DNA of 64,000 nt from Clostridia bacterium (GCA_017452445.1 JAFTMH010000003.1:186001-250000); one strand, 5' to 3'; shown: positions 32,508 to 41,144, numbered from the stretch's first letter. Made by a program: numbers and translations. The notes: a model not told the origin generated them from the sequence alone.

Positions 32508-32759
32508 ATGTTAAAACAAGAAGATTTACAAGCAGAGATGTTGATTTCTGCAGAAGCTAAAAGACTTGCAGATAGATATAACAAAGATTATTTAGACTGT
32601 GAGGATTTAATGAAAATTACAGGTCTTGGCAAAGGCAATGTAAGAACACTTATGAATAGATATGATTTCCCAACAACCAATGTCGGCAAGCGCAAAGTTA
32701 TTAGTGTAATGGCATTCGCAAGATGGGCCTACTTTCAAGACAACAGGAGGAAAAACTAA
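32508..32759 (+). CDS. xis: Excisionase-like small DNA-binding protein
   Basis: 83 residues. The core CEDLMKITGLGKGNVRTLMNRYDFPTTNVGKRKVISVMAFARWAYFQ is a winged-helix/MerR-like fold typical of excisionases next to Tn916-type integrases. It should bend attachment DNA and favour excision. Its stop overlaps the integrase start (TAATG), so the two proteins are made together. A short N-terminal helix rich in Ala and Glu precedes the fold. Confidence 0.75.
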   Translation: MLKQEDLQAEMLISAEAKRLADRYNKDYLDCEDLMKITGLGKGNVRTLMNRYDFPTTNVGKRKVISVMAFARWAYFQDNRRKN

Positions 32760-34210
32760 TGGCAAAGAAAAGAAAAAATTCCAGACGAGCAAATGGCGAA
32801 GGAAGCATTGTTCAAAGAAAAGATGGTCGTTGGTGTGGAGTTGTAACTCTGGGATATAAACCTGATGGCAAGATAAATAGAAAGTCGGTTTACGGGCATT
32901 CACAAGCAGAAGTTTTAGAGAAAATGAGTATACTAAAACATAGACTTGTAACTGGTCCACAAGTATCTTCAACAACAGCTTTGGTTGGTGAAACTATGAA
33001 AAATTGGTTGCGAATATTTAAGAAACCAATGGTATCATCTCGCACATTTGAAAGCAATATTAGAACATTCAAAAATCACATTCTTCCAGCGATTGGAAAT
33101 ATGAAAATTAATGAAGTTAACACAAACATTGTCCAAGCGATTTTGACAAAATCTTTGCAAGACCATAAAGGTAGGTCTAACACACCAAAGAGAATAAAGT
33201 TTTTGTTAAATCAATTTTATGAGCATTTAATTGAGCAAGGACTTGCTTATGATAATCCTACCCTAAAATGTAAAGTGAGTAATAGATATAAAAAGACTTA
33301 CATTGATAGCAAAGGTCAACACAAGAACAATGAAAACTACAAAGCGATTCCTGTTGCTGAAAGAGCAAGATTTATTCGTGCACTTGATGATGGTCCAGAT
33401 ATTATTAAACCACTTTCACTTGTTATGATGTTGGCTTCACTTCGTATTGGTGAAGCACTAGCTTTGAAATGGGAAAATATAGACTTTGAAAAAGGTGCTT
33501 TATTTGTTGAGCAAGGTTTAACCGAAGATGTTGAGTTTGATAACGACCTTAACATTGTTTGCAGAAAGAATATTATTTCAAGCACTAAAACATCTTGCAG
33601 TAAAAGAGCAATTAAAATGCCACAACTAGTAATTGATGCTTTGCTACAATGGCGAAAAATACAATGGTGCAAAGAACAAGTTAAAGGTAAAACTTTAACA
33701 AAGTCCACAAATCTTGTGTTTTGCAACGATGATGGCTCAATACGCAGTTATGACGCAACTCGTCGAGTATTTGATAGGTTTGCCAAGAAACACGGTTTTA
33801 GGCAAGAATTTGGGCTTCATTGCCATATGTTAAGACAAACATTTTCAAACATGCAAATTGAGAATAAAAGAAATATAAAAGATGTTCAGCATTTGCTTGG
33901 ACACAAAGACGCAAAGACTACCCAATTGCACTATAACTCAGTAATCGACCAAGAACTCGACTACGAAGGTGCAGAACTGTTGGATAGTCTTTTTAATGAC
34001 ACAACACTATATGATGGTGAAGAACACATAAAAAAAGATGTCCCTGCCTATCACATAGACAACAACACCTTTAACAACGAAACAGTCGAACAAAAACCAA
34101 TAACCTACGAAGAAATGACCGATGATGAACTCGATCGACAATATGAAGAACTAAAACGCCAACGAGAAGAACGAAGAAAACGCAGAAAAGAAAAAGATTT
34201 TGAGATGTGA
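32759..34210 (+). CDS. int: Tyrosine-family site-specific integrase
   Basis: 483 residues from the ATG behind AGGAGG; the frame opening at 32723 reads back into the excisionase gene and is rejected. The N-terminal arm-binding domain shows GEGSIVQRKDGRWCGVV, followed by a core-binding SAM-like domain. Catalytic residues are visible: Arg in ASLRIGEAL, Lys in STKTSCSKRAIKMP, His-x-x-Arg in HMLRQTF, His in LGHKDAKTTQ and nucleophile Tyr392 in LHYNS. The C-terminal 90 residues are charged and probably disordered. It inserts and excises the island at the tRNA-Thr core sequence. Confidence 0.93.
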   Translation: MAKKRKNSRRANGEGSIVQRKDGRWCGVVTLGYKPDGKINRKSVYGHSQAEVLEKMSILKHRLVTGPQVSSTTALVGETMKNWLRIFKKPMVSSRTFESNIRTFKNHILPAIGNMKINEVNTNIVQAILTKSLQDHKGRSNTPKRIKFLLNQFYEHLIEQGLAYDNPTLKCKVSNRYKKTYIDSKGQHKNNENYKAIPVAERARFIRALDDGPDIIKPLSLVMMLASLRIGEALALKWENIDFEKGALFVEQGLTEDVEFDNDLNIVCRKNIISSTKTSCSKRAIKMPQLVIDALLQWRKIQWCKEQVKGKTLTKSTNLVFCNDDGSIRSYDATRRVFDRFAKKHGFRQEFGLHCHMLRQTFSNMQIENKRNIKDVQHLLGHKDAKTTQLHYNSVIDQELDYEGAELLDSLFNDTTLYDGEEHIKKDVPAYHIDNNTFNNETVEQKPITYEEMTDDELDRQYEELKRQREERRKRRKEKDFEM

Positions 34211-34276
34211 TAAATTTATAAAAAATATAACAATTTTATTAATTATATGCTATACTTATTAAATGGAGAGTTAATT

Positions 34277-36382
34277 ATGAATAATTTAGATAAAAATTTA
34301 CTATTTATAGAATCGGCACAAGATTATCAAAAAGATATTTTGGCACAAGAGTTTATAGATGTTCTTAACGAGAAGGTTTCAAACATAAAAGATGCAAGAA
34401 TTTATTATAATTATCCATTTTCAGTATATGCCGCAAAATTAAATGTCCCAAGCTTTGTGTGCATATCTTCAAAGTTTGGTATTTTGATAGTAAATTGTTT
34501 TACTAATATATCAAAAGAAGAACTTGAAAAAGCGATTTCTAAAACTGAAAAAATGGACAATGAAATTTACTCAAAAATTCTTTCAAAATCCTCGCAAAAA
34601 TTAGTAAAGAAGAAAAGAGAATTGGCGTTTAGTATCCAAAGTATATTATATTCTGACGATGAAAATAATTGGGGAATAGAAACAGATGTCCCAATTTTTA
34701 CAAAAAATGAAAATTTGGTTACATATTTAAACGAACTAGATAATCAATTAACTGAGAGTCAAATTGATGAACTAATGTCTATATTAGATGGCAGTTATAA
34801 TATGTTAAAGACTTCGGAGAGAGAAAATATTCATACTGAAGGAAGTCGTGGTGCAGTATTAAAGAATATTGAAGATAAAATAGCATTGCTTGATAATAAT
34901 CAAAGACATGCGGCAATTTCGTATATAAAAGGACCGCAAAGAATTAGAGGACTTGCAGGTACGGGTAAAACTATTATTTTATGTATGAAAGCTGCTTATT
35001 TACACTATAAAAATCCTAATGCTAAGCTCTTATATACTTTTTCGACTAAAAGTTTATATGATTTAGTTAAGTCTTTAATAACTAGGTTTTATTTAGAGGC
35101 ATCTAATGGAAGTATGCCCAACTTTGATAATATTGATATATTACATGCATGGGGTGGAGTTAATGTGCCTGGAGTTTATTACAATGCGTGTGTAGATAAT
35201 CATTGTGAAGTAAAGAAAGTTAATGATGTAACAACATTTAAAAATCTTGACTATTTTGATATGGTTTGCAGCTCTTTGCTAAGAGATTCTAATGGAAAAT
35301 TACAGCCGAAATATGATCACGTGTTTATTGATGAGGGGCAGGATTTCTTACCATCCTTTTATCAGTTATGTCGATGCTTAACAAAGGAAGACTGCATGGT
35401 ATGGTGTTATGATGATTTGCAAAATATTTTTAATGTGGAAATCCAGGATGCTATAAAGACATTTGAAAATAAAGATTTAGGATTTGAAGGAATTAATTTA
35501 AATAAATTGTCTGAGGATATTGAATTCTTAAATAATGATATAGTATTATCAACAACTTATAGAAATCCTAAAGAAATCTTAGTTTTATCTCATTCAATAG
35601 GTTTTGGCATATACAATAAAGTTTTAATTCAATCTTTAGAGAATAATAGTCTTTGGGAAGATTTTGGTTATAAAGTGTTAAAAGGAGATTGTTCTGAAGG
35701 CTCTCTAATGGAAATTGAGAGACCGTCTATAAACAGTCCTATAACAAGCAATAATATTATTCCTTTAGATGATATGATTATAACAAAATCATGTGAAAGT
35801 ACTAACGATGTTATTAATTACATTTGCGAATCTATTTATAAAAATGTTACAGAGGAAGAACTTCTACCTACTGATATTTGTGTAATATGTATGGATGATT
35901 ATAGTAATAAAAGCTATTTATTAGAGATTGAAAAAAGACTAAATGAAATGAATATTCAAACATTCAATTTGTCTTCAAATAATTATTTAAAAGGATTTAA
36001 AAAAGAAGGCTGTGTATCATTAACTAGTGTGTATAAGGCTAAAGGTAATGAATGTGGCATGGTTTATGTTATTGGTTGTGAAGTTTTTGAAAACAACACT
36101 CAAAATGTAAATATAAGAAATAGATTTTTTACTGCATTTACTAGATCAAAATTATGGCTAAGAATAGTTGGTACTAACATGGAAAATAGTAAATTGTTCG
36201 AAGAAATCCGTAAAACTAAAGAAAATAGTTTTATTTTAAAATTTAAAAATACTCAAAGAAATGTTATAAAAAGAGACAAAGAACGAAAAGAAAAGAAAGT
36301 TAAAAATGCTATGCAAACAATCCTTTCGTCCGGTTTAAGTTTAGATGAATTAAAAAAATTACTAGAGGAAGGTTTGTCTTAA
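34277..36382 (+). CDS. UvrD-like superfamily 1 helicase with N-terminal extension
   Basis: 701 residues from the ATG at 34277 (GGAG 10 bases upstream). Walker A is GLAGTGKT near residue 225, motif II VFIDEGQD near 352, motif III-IV area TTYRNPKEIL, and motifs V and VI are SVYKAKGNE and FTAFTRSKLW. The 200-residue N-terminal region has a VPSFVCISSKFGILIVN core like a NERD/nuclease fold, but the usual acidic and Lys residues are not evident. The DUF2290 gene starts one base after its stop. Such islands often carry helicase-based anti-phage modules; that role is inferred. Confidence 0.82.
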   Translation: MNNLDKNLLFIESAQDYQKDILAQEFIDVLNEKVSNIKDARIYYNYPFSVYAAKLNVPSFVCISSKFGILIVNCFTNISKEELEKAISKTEKMDNEIYSKILSKSSQKLVKKKRELAFSIQSILYSDDENNWGIETDVPIFTKNENLVTYLNELDNQLTESQIDELMSILDGSYNMLKTSERENIHTEGSRGAVLKNIEDKIALLDNNQRHAAISYIKGPQRIRGLAGTGKTIILCMKAAYLHYKNPNAKLLYTFSTKSLYDLVKSLITRFYLEASNGSMPNFDNIDILHAWGGVNVPGVYYNACVDNHCEVKKVNDVTTFKNLDYFDMVCSSLLRDSNGKLQPKYDHVFIDEGQDFLPSFYQLCRCLTKEDCMVWCYDDLQNIFNVEIQDAIKTFENKDLGFEGINLNKLSEDIEFLNNDIVLSTTYRNPKEILVLSHSIGFGIYNKVLIQSLENNSLWEDFGYKVLKGDCSEGSLMEIERPSINSPITSNNIIPLDDMIITKSCESTNDVINYICESIYKNVTEEELLPTDICVICMDDYSNKSYLLEIEKRLNEMNIQTFNLSSNNYLKGFKKEGCVSLTSVYKAKGNECGMVYVIGCEVFENNTQNVNIRNRFFTAFTRSKLWLRIVGTNMENSKLFEEIRKTKENSFILKFKNTQRNVIKRDKERKEKKVKNAMQTILSSGLSLDELKKLLEEGLS

Positions 36383-37051
36383 ATGAACAGGTCAAAATAT
36401 TTAACAAATATTGAGGAATGTTATAACCTTTTAAAATCATTTAGTATACTGAGTGATAAAACATTTCATTATAAACAAACTAATGATAGGAAATTTAGTG
36501 TTGAATTTTATCAAAATATCCATTGTGATTGCAACATAACAAAGTATCGTTCTATTTTAAAAAATTATGATTATGATTTTATATTAAAAGATAATTCAAT
36601 TTTTTCGTTTAGCGTTTTATTTTCTGATAATAAAGTTTCAAAAATATCAATGTATTATTATCAAAATCCTTATTCTTTCCCATCCGTTGAAGACTATGAT
36701 AAATATAAAGAAAATCCAGAATATTTTGAACAAAAGTGTGATGAAGCGGAACTAACTAATAATTGGACGATTATAAGATATGACTATTCTGAAAGTGAAG
36801 AAGATTATAAGGAATTAATTCATTACCCCGCGCACTTACATATAGGAAACAACAATGAAATTAGGTTACCATTTAATATGCTTATAACGCCATTAAGCTT
36901 TATAAATTTTGTTGTTATGCAAGTTTATCCTAATATTTGGACTAAGTATTATCAGAGTCATAGTGATTTGATAAATCTAAGGAATTATGATGAAGATATT
37001 TTGTTAAACTTTATAAGTGCAAATGATGATAGGATATATAAAATAAAATAA
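36383..37051 (+). CDS. DUF2290-family protein
   Basis: 222 residues. The C-terminal HYPAHLHIGNNNEIRLPFNMLITPLSFINFVVMQVYPNIW matches the conserved H-x-H and R-x-P core of DUF2290. The function is not established. The start codon directly follows the helicase stop (TAAATG), so the two are co-translated and probably act together. The gene ends in a terminator just before the right end of the island. Confidence 0.75.
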   Translation: MNRSKYLTNIEECYNLLKSFSILSDKTFHYKQTNDRKFSVEFYQNIHCDCNITKYRSILKNYDYDFILKDNSIFSFSVLFSDNKVSKISMYYYQNPYSFPSVEDYDKYKENPEYFEQKCDEAELTNNWTIIRYDYSESEEDYKELIHYPAHLHIGNNNEIRLPFNMLITPLSFINFVVMQVYPNIWTKYYQSHSDLINLRNYDEDILLNFISANDDRIYKIK

Positions 37052-37078
37052 AAAGACTGATTAATTTCAGTCTTTTTT
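37050..37078 (+). terminator. Intrinsic terminator after the DUF2290 gene
   Basis: AAAGACTGA pairs with TCAGTCTTT around TTAATT, followed by Ts. Confidence 0.85.
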
Positions 37079-37107
37079 CTTGCAAAAATCATTAAATTTT
37101 ATGAAAT

Positions 37108-37250
37108 AAATGTTGTACTACAAATTTGACAACAAACAGGGTGATTTTAGGCGGTTTTTGAAGGGTTTAGATGAATAATTTTTTGAGTTGGAAATTTGAG
37201 TTAATTTTAAGAGTGAATTTTTGTGAAAACTGTTGTCAATTGTTGTCAAA
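37108..37250. repeat. Right arm-type integrase-binding region
   Basis: TTTGACAACA near 37126 and ACTGTTGTCAATTGTTGTCA near 37229, with GGCGGTTTTTGAAGGGTTTAGATG between. Reverse-complemented it resembles 24640-24790. A sequence ATAG-TTCGAAT-CTAT near 37260 resembles a decayed T arm. No gene is present. Confidence 0.65.
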
Positions 37251-37291
37251 AATGCAAAATAGTTCGAATCTATCCCAAGAATTGAACATTG

Positions 37292-37319
37292 AAAAAACCC
37301 TAATAAAATAAGGGTTTTC
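37292..37319 (-). terminator. Terminator of the island tRNA-Thr
   Basis: On the minus strand AAAACCCT pairs with AGGGTTTT around TATTTTATT and is followed by Ts, directly after the tRNA CCA end. Confidence 0.82.
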
Positions 37320-37321
37320 TA

Positions 37322-37397
37322 TGGAGCTGTTACCGGGATTCGAACCCGGGACCTCCACCTTACCAAGGTGGTGCTCTACCTACTGAGCCATAACAGC
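37322..37397 (-). tRNA. tRNA-Thr(GGT), intact, carried by the island
   Basis: 76 bases with encoded CCA. Acceptor GCTGTTA/TAACAGC is perfect; D arm GCTC..GAGC; anticodon stem CCACC/GGTGG with loop TTGGTAA (anticodon GGT); T arm CCGGG-TTCGAAT-CCCGG. It differs from the split host gene in acceptor and anticodon stems, so it is not simply reconstituted host sequence. It has no promoter just upstream: the next 300 bases are tRNA 5'-half repeats. It is most likely transcribed from the host tRNA promoter near 37,750 through the array. Confidence 0.93.
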
Positions 37398-37701
37398 ATG
37401 TGCTAAATATTGAGTTGTTTTTGCTAATTTTTTTGTTTGTTTTTGAGTGTCAACCAAGTCTTACCAAGGTGGTGCTCTACCTACTGAGCCATAACAGCAA
37501 GTGCTAAATATTGAGTTGTTTTTGCTAATTTTTTGGTCGGTTTTTAAGTGCCAACCAAGTCTTACCAAGGTGGTGCTCTACCTACTGAGCCATAACAGCA
37601 TGTATTAAATTTTGAGTAATTTTTGATGATTTTTAAGTCGGTTTTCGAGTGTCAACCAAGTCTTACCAAGGCGGTGCGCTACCTGCTGCGCCACATAAGC
37701 A
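37359..37701. repeat. 101-bp tandem array of tRNA-Thr 5' halves and att cores
   Basis: CTTACCAAG occurs at 37359, 37460, 37561 and 37662, exactly 101 bases apart. Each is followed by a 5' tRNA half (minus strand) of about 39 bases, then about 61 bases of AT-rich spacer ending CAACCAAGT. The first belongs to the intact tRNA, the second and third are identical orphan halves, and the fourth is the host tRNA 5' half. This looks like stacked attachment sites left by repeated insertion or duplication. Confidence 0.9.
37662..37700 (-). pseudogene. 5' half of the host tRNA-Thr(GGT), split by the island
   Basis: Minus strand: acceptor GCTTATG, D arm GCGC..GCGC, anticodon stem CCGCC and CTTGGTAAG. Its 3' partner is at 24517. 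The half gene still has its own promoter on the right side, but now reads into the repeat array. Confidence 0.92.
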
Positions 37702-37724
37702 TTTTGCTTTTGTTGACATATAGA

Positions 37725-37753
37725 AAATAACACATTTTGTCTAGTTGTGTCAA
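37725..37753 (-). promoter_or_regulatory. Host tRNA-Thr promoter
   Basis: On the minus strand TTGACA (37748-37753), 17-base spacer, TTATTT (37725-37730), about 25 bases ahead of the tRNA 5' end. It now drives the orphan halves and probably the island tRNA. Confidence 0.6.
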
Positions 37754-37885
37754 TCTTATTTTTTGGTTTGGTTCGATTTTTTTGCCACTGGTAAAAATTC
37801 TTTTGAAACTTCTTTATTTTGCTTTATGTTTTTGTTGGGTTTATGCTAGAATATTTTTGATTACAAAGGAAAAGGAGATTTTATT

Positions 37886-38875
37886 ATGAGTCCAGTAGGT
37901 ATTGCTTTTTTGGTGATTGGAATTGTTGCTTTTTTGCTTCTTATTTCATCAATCAGAATTGTTAGACAGGCGACTGCAGTTGTTGTTGAAAGACTTGGAA
38001 AATACAAGAAAACTATGGAGACTGGTATCCATATGGTGATTCCATTTGTCGACAGATGTTTGCCTGCAATTTCGTTGAAGGAAATCGTTGCTGATTTTAT
38101 GCCTCAACCGGTTATTACAAAGGATAATGTTACTATGCAAATAGACACTGTTGTGTATTTCCAAGTAACAGATCCAAAGTTGTATAGTTACGGAGTTGAC
38201 AAACCTGTTAAGGCCATTGAAAACTTGACTGCTACAACACTTAGAAACATCGTTGGTGAACTCGAACTTGACGAAACTTTGACTTCAAGAGACACAGTTA
38301 ACTCTAAAATGAGAGCGATTCTTGATGAGGCGACAGATCCTTGGGGAATCAAAATCAACCGTGTCGAACTTAAAAACATTCTTCCTCCAAAAGACATTCA
38401 AGATGCAATGGAAAAGCAAATGAGAGCCGAAAGAGAAAGAAGAGAACAAATTTTGAAGGCTGAAGGTGAAAAGAGATCTAGCATTTTGGTTGCTGAAGGT
38501 GAAAAAGAATCTCAAATTTTGAGAGCCGAAGCAGACAAAGAAACAAAGATTTTGCAAGCCGAAGCAGAAAAGGCTGCAACAATTGCAAAGGCTGAAGCAG
38601 AAAATAAGGCCATTGAACTTATCAACAAGGCAAATCCAAGTGCTGCATATATCACTTTGCAAGGTTTTGAAGCATTGAAGGTTTTGGCTGATGGAAATTC
38701 TACAAAAATCATTGTTCCAAGCGAAATTCAAAATGTGTCAGGACTTCTTACAAGTTTGACAGAAGTTGTTAAGGGTGACAAAAATGTTGCTGCAAAAGAA
38801 ACAAAAAAGGTTGTAACAACAGCAAAAACAACAGAAAAAGCCGCTCCAAAAACAACTAAACCTGCAAAGAAATAA
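37886..38875 (+). CDS. SPFH/band 7 (stomatin/QmcA-like) protein
   Basis: 329 residues. One N-terminal membrane helix is followed by the band 7 domain (IRIVRQATAVVVERLGKYKKTMETGIHMVIPFVD), then a long coiled coil rich in Ala, Glu and Lys (AEGEKRSSILVAEGEKESQ) and an Ala/Lys/Thr tail. SPFH proteins form ring-like membrane assemblies and often partner with membrane proteases; no NfeD partner gene is adjacent. GGAG precedes the ATG by 8 bases. Confidence 0.9.
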   Translation: MSPVGIAFLVIGIVAFLLLISSIRIVRQATAVVVERLGKYKKTMETGIHMVIPFVDRCLPAISLKEIVADFMPQPVITKDNVTMQIDTVVYFQVTDPKLYSYGVDKPVKAIENLTATTLRNIVGELELDETLTSRDTVNSKMRAILDEATDPWGIKINRVELKNILPPKDIQDAMEKQMRAERERREQILKAEGEKRSSILVAEGEKESQILRAEADKETKILQAEAEKAATIAKAEAENKAIELINKANPSAAYITLQGFEALKVLADGNSTKIIVPSEIQNVSGLLTSLTEVVKGDKNVAAKETKKVVTTAKTTEKAAPKTTKPAKK

Positions 38876-38884
38876 CAAAGTAAA

Positions 38885-38918
38885 AAAAAGAAAACTAGAC
38901 GAATTTGTCTAGTTTTTT
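38885..38918. terminator. Bidirectional terminator
   Basis: AAAACTAGAC pairs with GTCTAGTTTT around GAATTT, with T runs on both strands, serving the SPFH gene and the convergent pyruvate kinase gene. Confidence 0.85.
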
Positions 38919-38971
38919 GTTTTTTTATTAAATTTTGTGATAGTGTAAAAAAACTTCAAATTGCAGGTGAA

Positions 38972-40369
38972 TTACAACTTTTTGATAAGCATAAGATTTG
39001 AACCACTCTTTCCTGCGACGAGTCCACTTACAAGCACGACTTTGTCGTTTTTCTTTACGATGTTTGTGGCAAGTGCTTTTTCAAAAGAACTTTGATTGAG
39101 TTGGTTGATGTCTTTGTATGTTTTATCCATAACAGGAACAACCCCATACATTATGCTCATTTTATGGAAAGTTTTTTCGTTTGGTGTGCAGGCGATGATA
39201 GGTACATTTGGTCTAAATCTGCTGATATTTTCGGCTGTAATGCCTGTTCTTGTCACGGCAACGATTGCAGTTACATCTTCGGTCTTTGCGAGAGAATAAA
39301 CGGCATATCCCAAACTTTTTGATGTGTCGTGGGTTTTGATGATTTTGTTTGGGCAAGGTTGATAACTTTCGCTTTCGAGAGCAATGCGTTTCATTGTTTT
39401 GATTGTTTCGACAGGGAAGTTTCCTGATGCAGTTTCGCCAGAAAGCATAATGCAAGTTGAACCATCAAAAACAGCATTTGCAACATCGCTGATTTCTGCT
39501 CTTGTTGGGCGAGCGTTTTGAATCATGCTTTCAAGCATTTGTGTTGCAGTGATGACAATTTTGCCTGCTTGATTGCATTTTGAAATAAATTCTTTTTGCA
39601 AAATTGGGATTTTGACAAAGTCAATTTCGACGCCAAGATCGCCACGAGCAACCATAATTCCATCAGAAAGTTTGAGAATTTTGTCAAAGTTTTTTACGCC
39701 TTCTTCGCTTTCGATTTTTGAGATAATTTGAACATTTGTAAATTTTATCTCTCTGAGATAATTTCTTACATCTTGCACATCTTGTGCAGAATTTACAAAT
39801 GAAATAGCAATAAAATCAGCATCCATTTCTTTGGCAAACAAAATGTCTTGTTTGTCAGTTTCGCTCAAATATGGCATATCTGTTTTGATGCCTGGAATAT
39901 TGATAGATTTGTTGTTTGAAAGTTCGCCACCATGCACAACAAGACAGCTGATTTCTATGGCTGTTGTTTTTTGAACTTTAAGTTCGATATTTCCATCATT
40001 GAGTAAGATTTTTGCGTCTTTTTTGATGATTTTTGGCAAGTTTTTGTAGGTGATTGAAACCTTTTCTGCTGTGCCAGCAACATCTTTGCTTGTCAAAACA
40101 AAAGTGTCATTGTCTTTAAGGACAACTTTGCCTTTTTCAAATTGCTTTACTCTGATTTCTGGGCCTTTTGTGTCAATCAAAATGCCGACTGATGCACCTT
40201 TGTTTTCTCTTGCTGTTTTTACAGCATCAATCATTGTTTTGTGAGAGTCGTGAGTGCCGTGACTCATGTTGAAACGAGCAACGCTCATGCCGGCATCAAT
40301 CATTTGTTCGATTGTTTCGACTTTGCAACTTGCAGGTCCGATTGAGCATACAATTTTTGTCTTGTTCAT
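38972..40369 (-). CDS. pyk: Pyruvate kinase
   Basis: 465 residues from the ATG at 40369, which follows AGGAGAAAATGT; a frame opening at 40399 runs past that site. Substrate and metal motifs are present: SVARFNMSHGTHDSH, DTKGPEIRV, the signature IISKIESEEGVKNFDKIL and MVARGDLGVE, and ATQMLESMIQNARPTRAE. It converts phosphoenolpyruvate and ADP to pyruvate and ATP, the last step of glycolysis. The extra C-terminal PEP-utiliser domain found in some Bacillota enzymes is absent. Confidence 0.96.
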   Translation of the reverse strand: MNKTKIVCSIGPASCKVETIEQMIDAGMSVARFNMSHGTHDSHKTMIDAVKTARENKGASVGILIDTKGPEIRVKQFEKGKVVLKDNDTFVLTSKDVAGTAEKVSITYKNLPKIIKKDAKILLNDGNIELKVQKTTAIEISCLVVHGGELSNNKSINIPGIKTDMPYLSETDKQDILFAKEMDADFIAISFVNSAQDVQDVRNYLREIKFTNVQIISKIESEEGVKNFDKILKLSDGIMVARGDLGVEIDFVKIPILQKEFISKCNQAGKIVITATQMLESMIQNARPTRAEISDVANAVFDGSTCIMLSGETASGNFPVETIKTMKRIALESESYQPCPNKIIKTHDTSKSLGYAVYSLAKTEDVTAIVAVTRTGITAENISRFRPNVPIIACTPNEKTFHKMSIMYGVVPVMDKTYKDINQLNQSSFEKALATNIVKKNDKVVLVSGLVAGKSGSNLMLIKKL

Positions 40370-40573
40370 ACATTTTCTCCTATGACAAAATGATAGCAAT
40401 TTGCAACAAAAAAGGCAAATTTTTTGCTTATATTTATTTGGTTTGTTTCAACAAAAAACAACTTTGAGTTTGAAAAAGAACAAAAAATCTCAAAAAATGT
40501 CTTCTTTTGGACTGAAAAAGGTTGTTTTCTGCAATAAAATATGCTAAAATTAACTTTGTTAAAGGAGATGTGT

Positions 40574-40810
40574 ATGAAATCAATGATGTTGAGTCTTTGG
40601 GACGATTTTAGAAAACTTATTTCTGTTGATATGAGCCAAACGACATATATCATCATCGCTTGTGTGCTTGGTATTTGTGGTATGTTGGCTTTGTTGTCAT
40701 TCTTTAAGGGCAACTACAACAAAGGAAAATCAGTAAAATGGGGCAAAATTGTTGTCGCATTGTTGATGTTTGGAATCTTGGCATTGCTTTCAGCCGTCAG
40801 ATTTGCTTAA
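40574..40810 (+). CDS. Small two-TM protein upstream of secG
   Basis: 78 residues from ATG 40574 after AAGGAG; the frame opening at 40541 is rejected. Two hydrophobic segments (TTYIIIACVLGICGMLALLSFF and WGKIVVALLMFGILALLSAV) flank a basic loop. Not recognised. It is 23 bases before secG in the same direction and may be co-transcribed. Confidence 0.7.
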   Translation: MKSMMLSLWDDFRKLISVDMSQTTYIIIACVLGICGMLALLSFFKGNYNKGKSVKWGKIVVALLMFGILALLSAVRFA

Positions 40811-40833
40811 AAGGTAGGAGGTTTTAGATAGTT

Positions 40834-41136
40834 ATGAATAGTATGTTGCTTGACAAAGTTGTCGCACCATGGATTGCTAGTTCTTTCCCAGTTATCAGAA
40901 TTGTTTTGTTTTGTTTGGTAGTTGTGGGCGCAATCATTTTGATTTTGACAACACTTTTCCAAAACGAAGATGCAAACTCTGCAGATGTTGTTACTGGAAA
41001 ACAAGAAAGTTATTATTCACAAAACAAGGGTGGTTCGAGAGATTCTAAGTTGAAACTCATCACAATCATCACAGCAATCGCTGTTGTAGTTTGCGTTGTT
41101 TTGTATTTGGTTAGTCTTTTGATTTATAAAGGTTAG
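40834..41136 (+). CDS. secG: SecG-like preprotein translocase subunit
   Basis: 100 residues with two membrane helices and a conserved central loop (NEDANSADVVTGKQESYYSQNKGGS) similar to the SecG family; the second helix begins KLITIITAIAVVV. SecG joins SecYE and helps export. The order secG-rnr-smpB-ssrA supports the call, since it is common in Bacillota. The loop sequence is somewhat divergent. Confidence 0.75.
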   Translation: MNSMLLDKVVAPWIASSFPVIRIVLFCLVVVGAIILILTTLFQNEDANSADVVTGKQESYYSQNKGGSRDSKLKLITIITAIAVVVCVVLYLVSLLIYKG

Positions 41137-41144
41137 GATAATTA

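Larger units (their letters stand above)
24554..37670. mobile_element. Integrated 13.1-kb island in a tRNA-Thr anticodon loop
   Basis: Bounded by 9-base core repeats CTTACCAAG at 24554-24562 and 37662-37670 which correspond to the tRNA anticodon loop and flanks. It holds a tyrosine integrase with an adjacent excisionase-like gene, arm-type TTGACAACA repeats in inverted orientation near both ends, a restriction-modification system, a helicase-DUF2290 pair, and regulators. Its codons favour TTA and ATA while the host genes favour TTG and CTT, so it was acquired. No conjugation, replication or capsid genes are seen, so it is an integrative island that may need a helper to move, or may excise only. 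Confidence 0.9.

Noticed and set aside
37460..37600. Two further complete tRNA-Thr genes
   Set aside because: Only the 5' half is present in each; no T arm or 3' acceptor strand follows on the minus strand.
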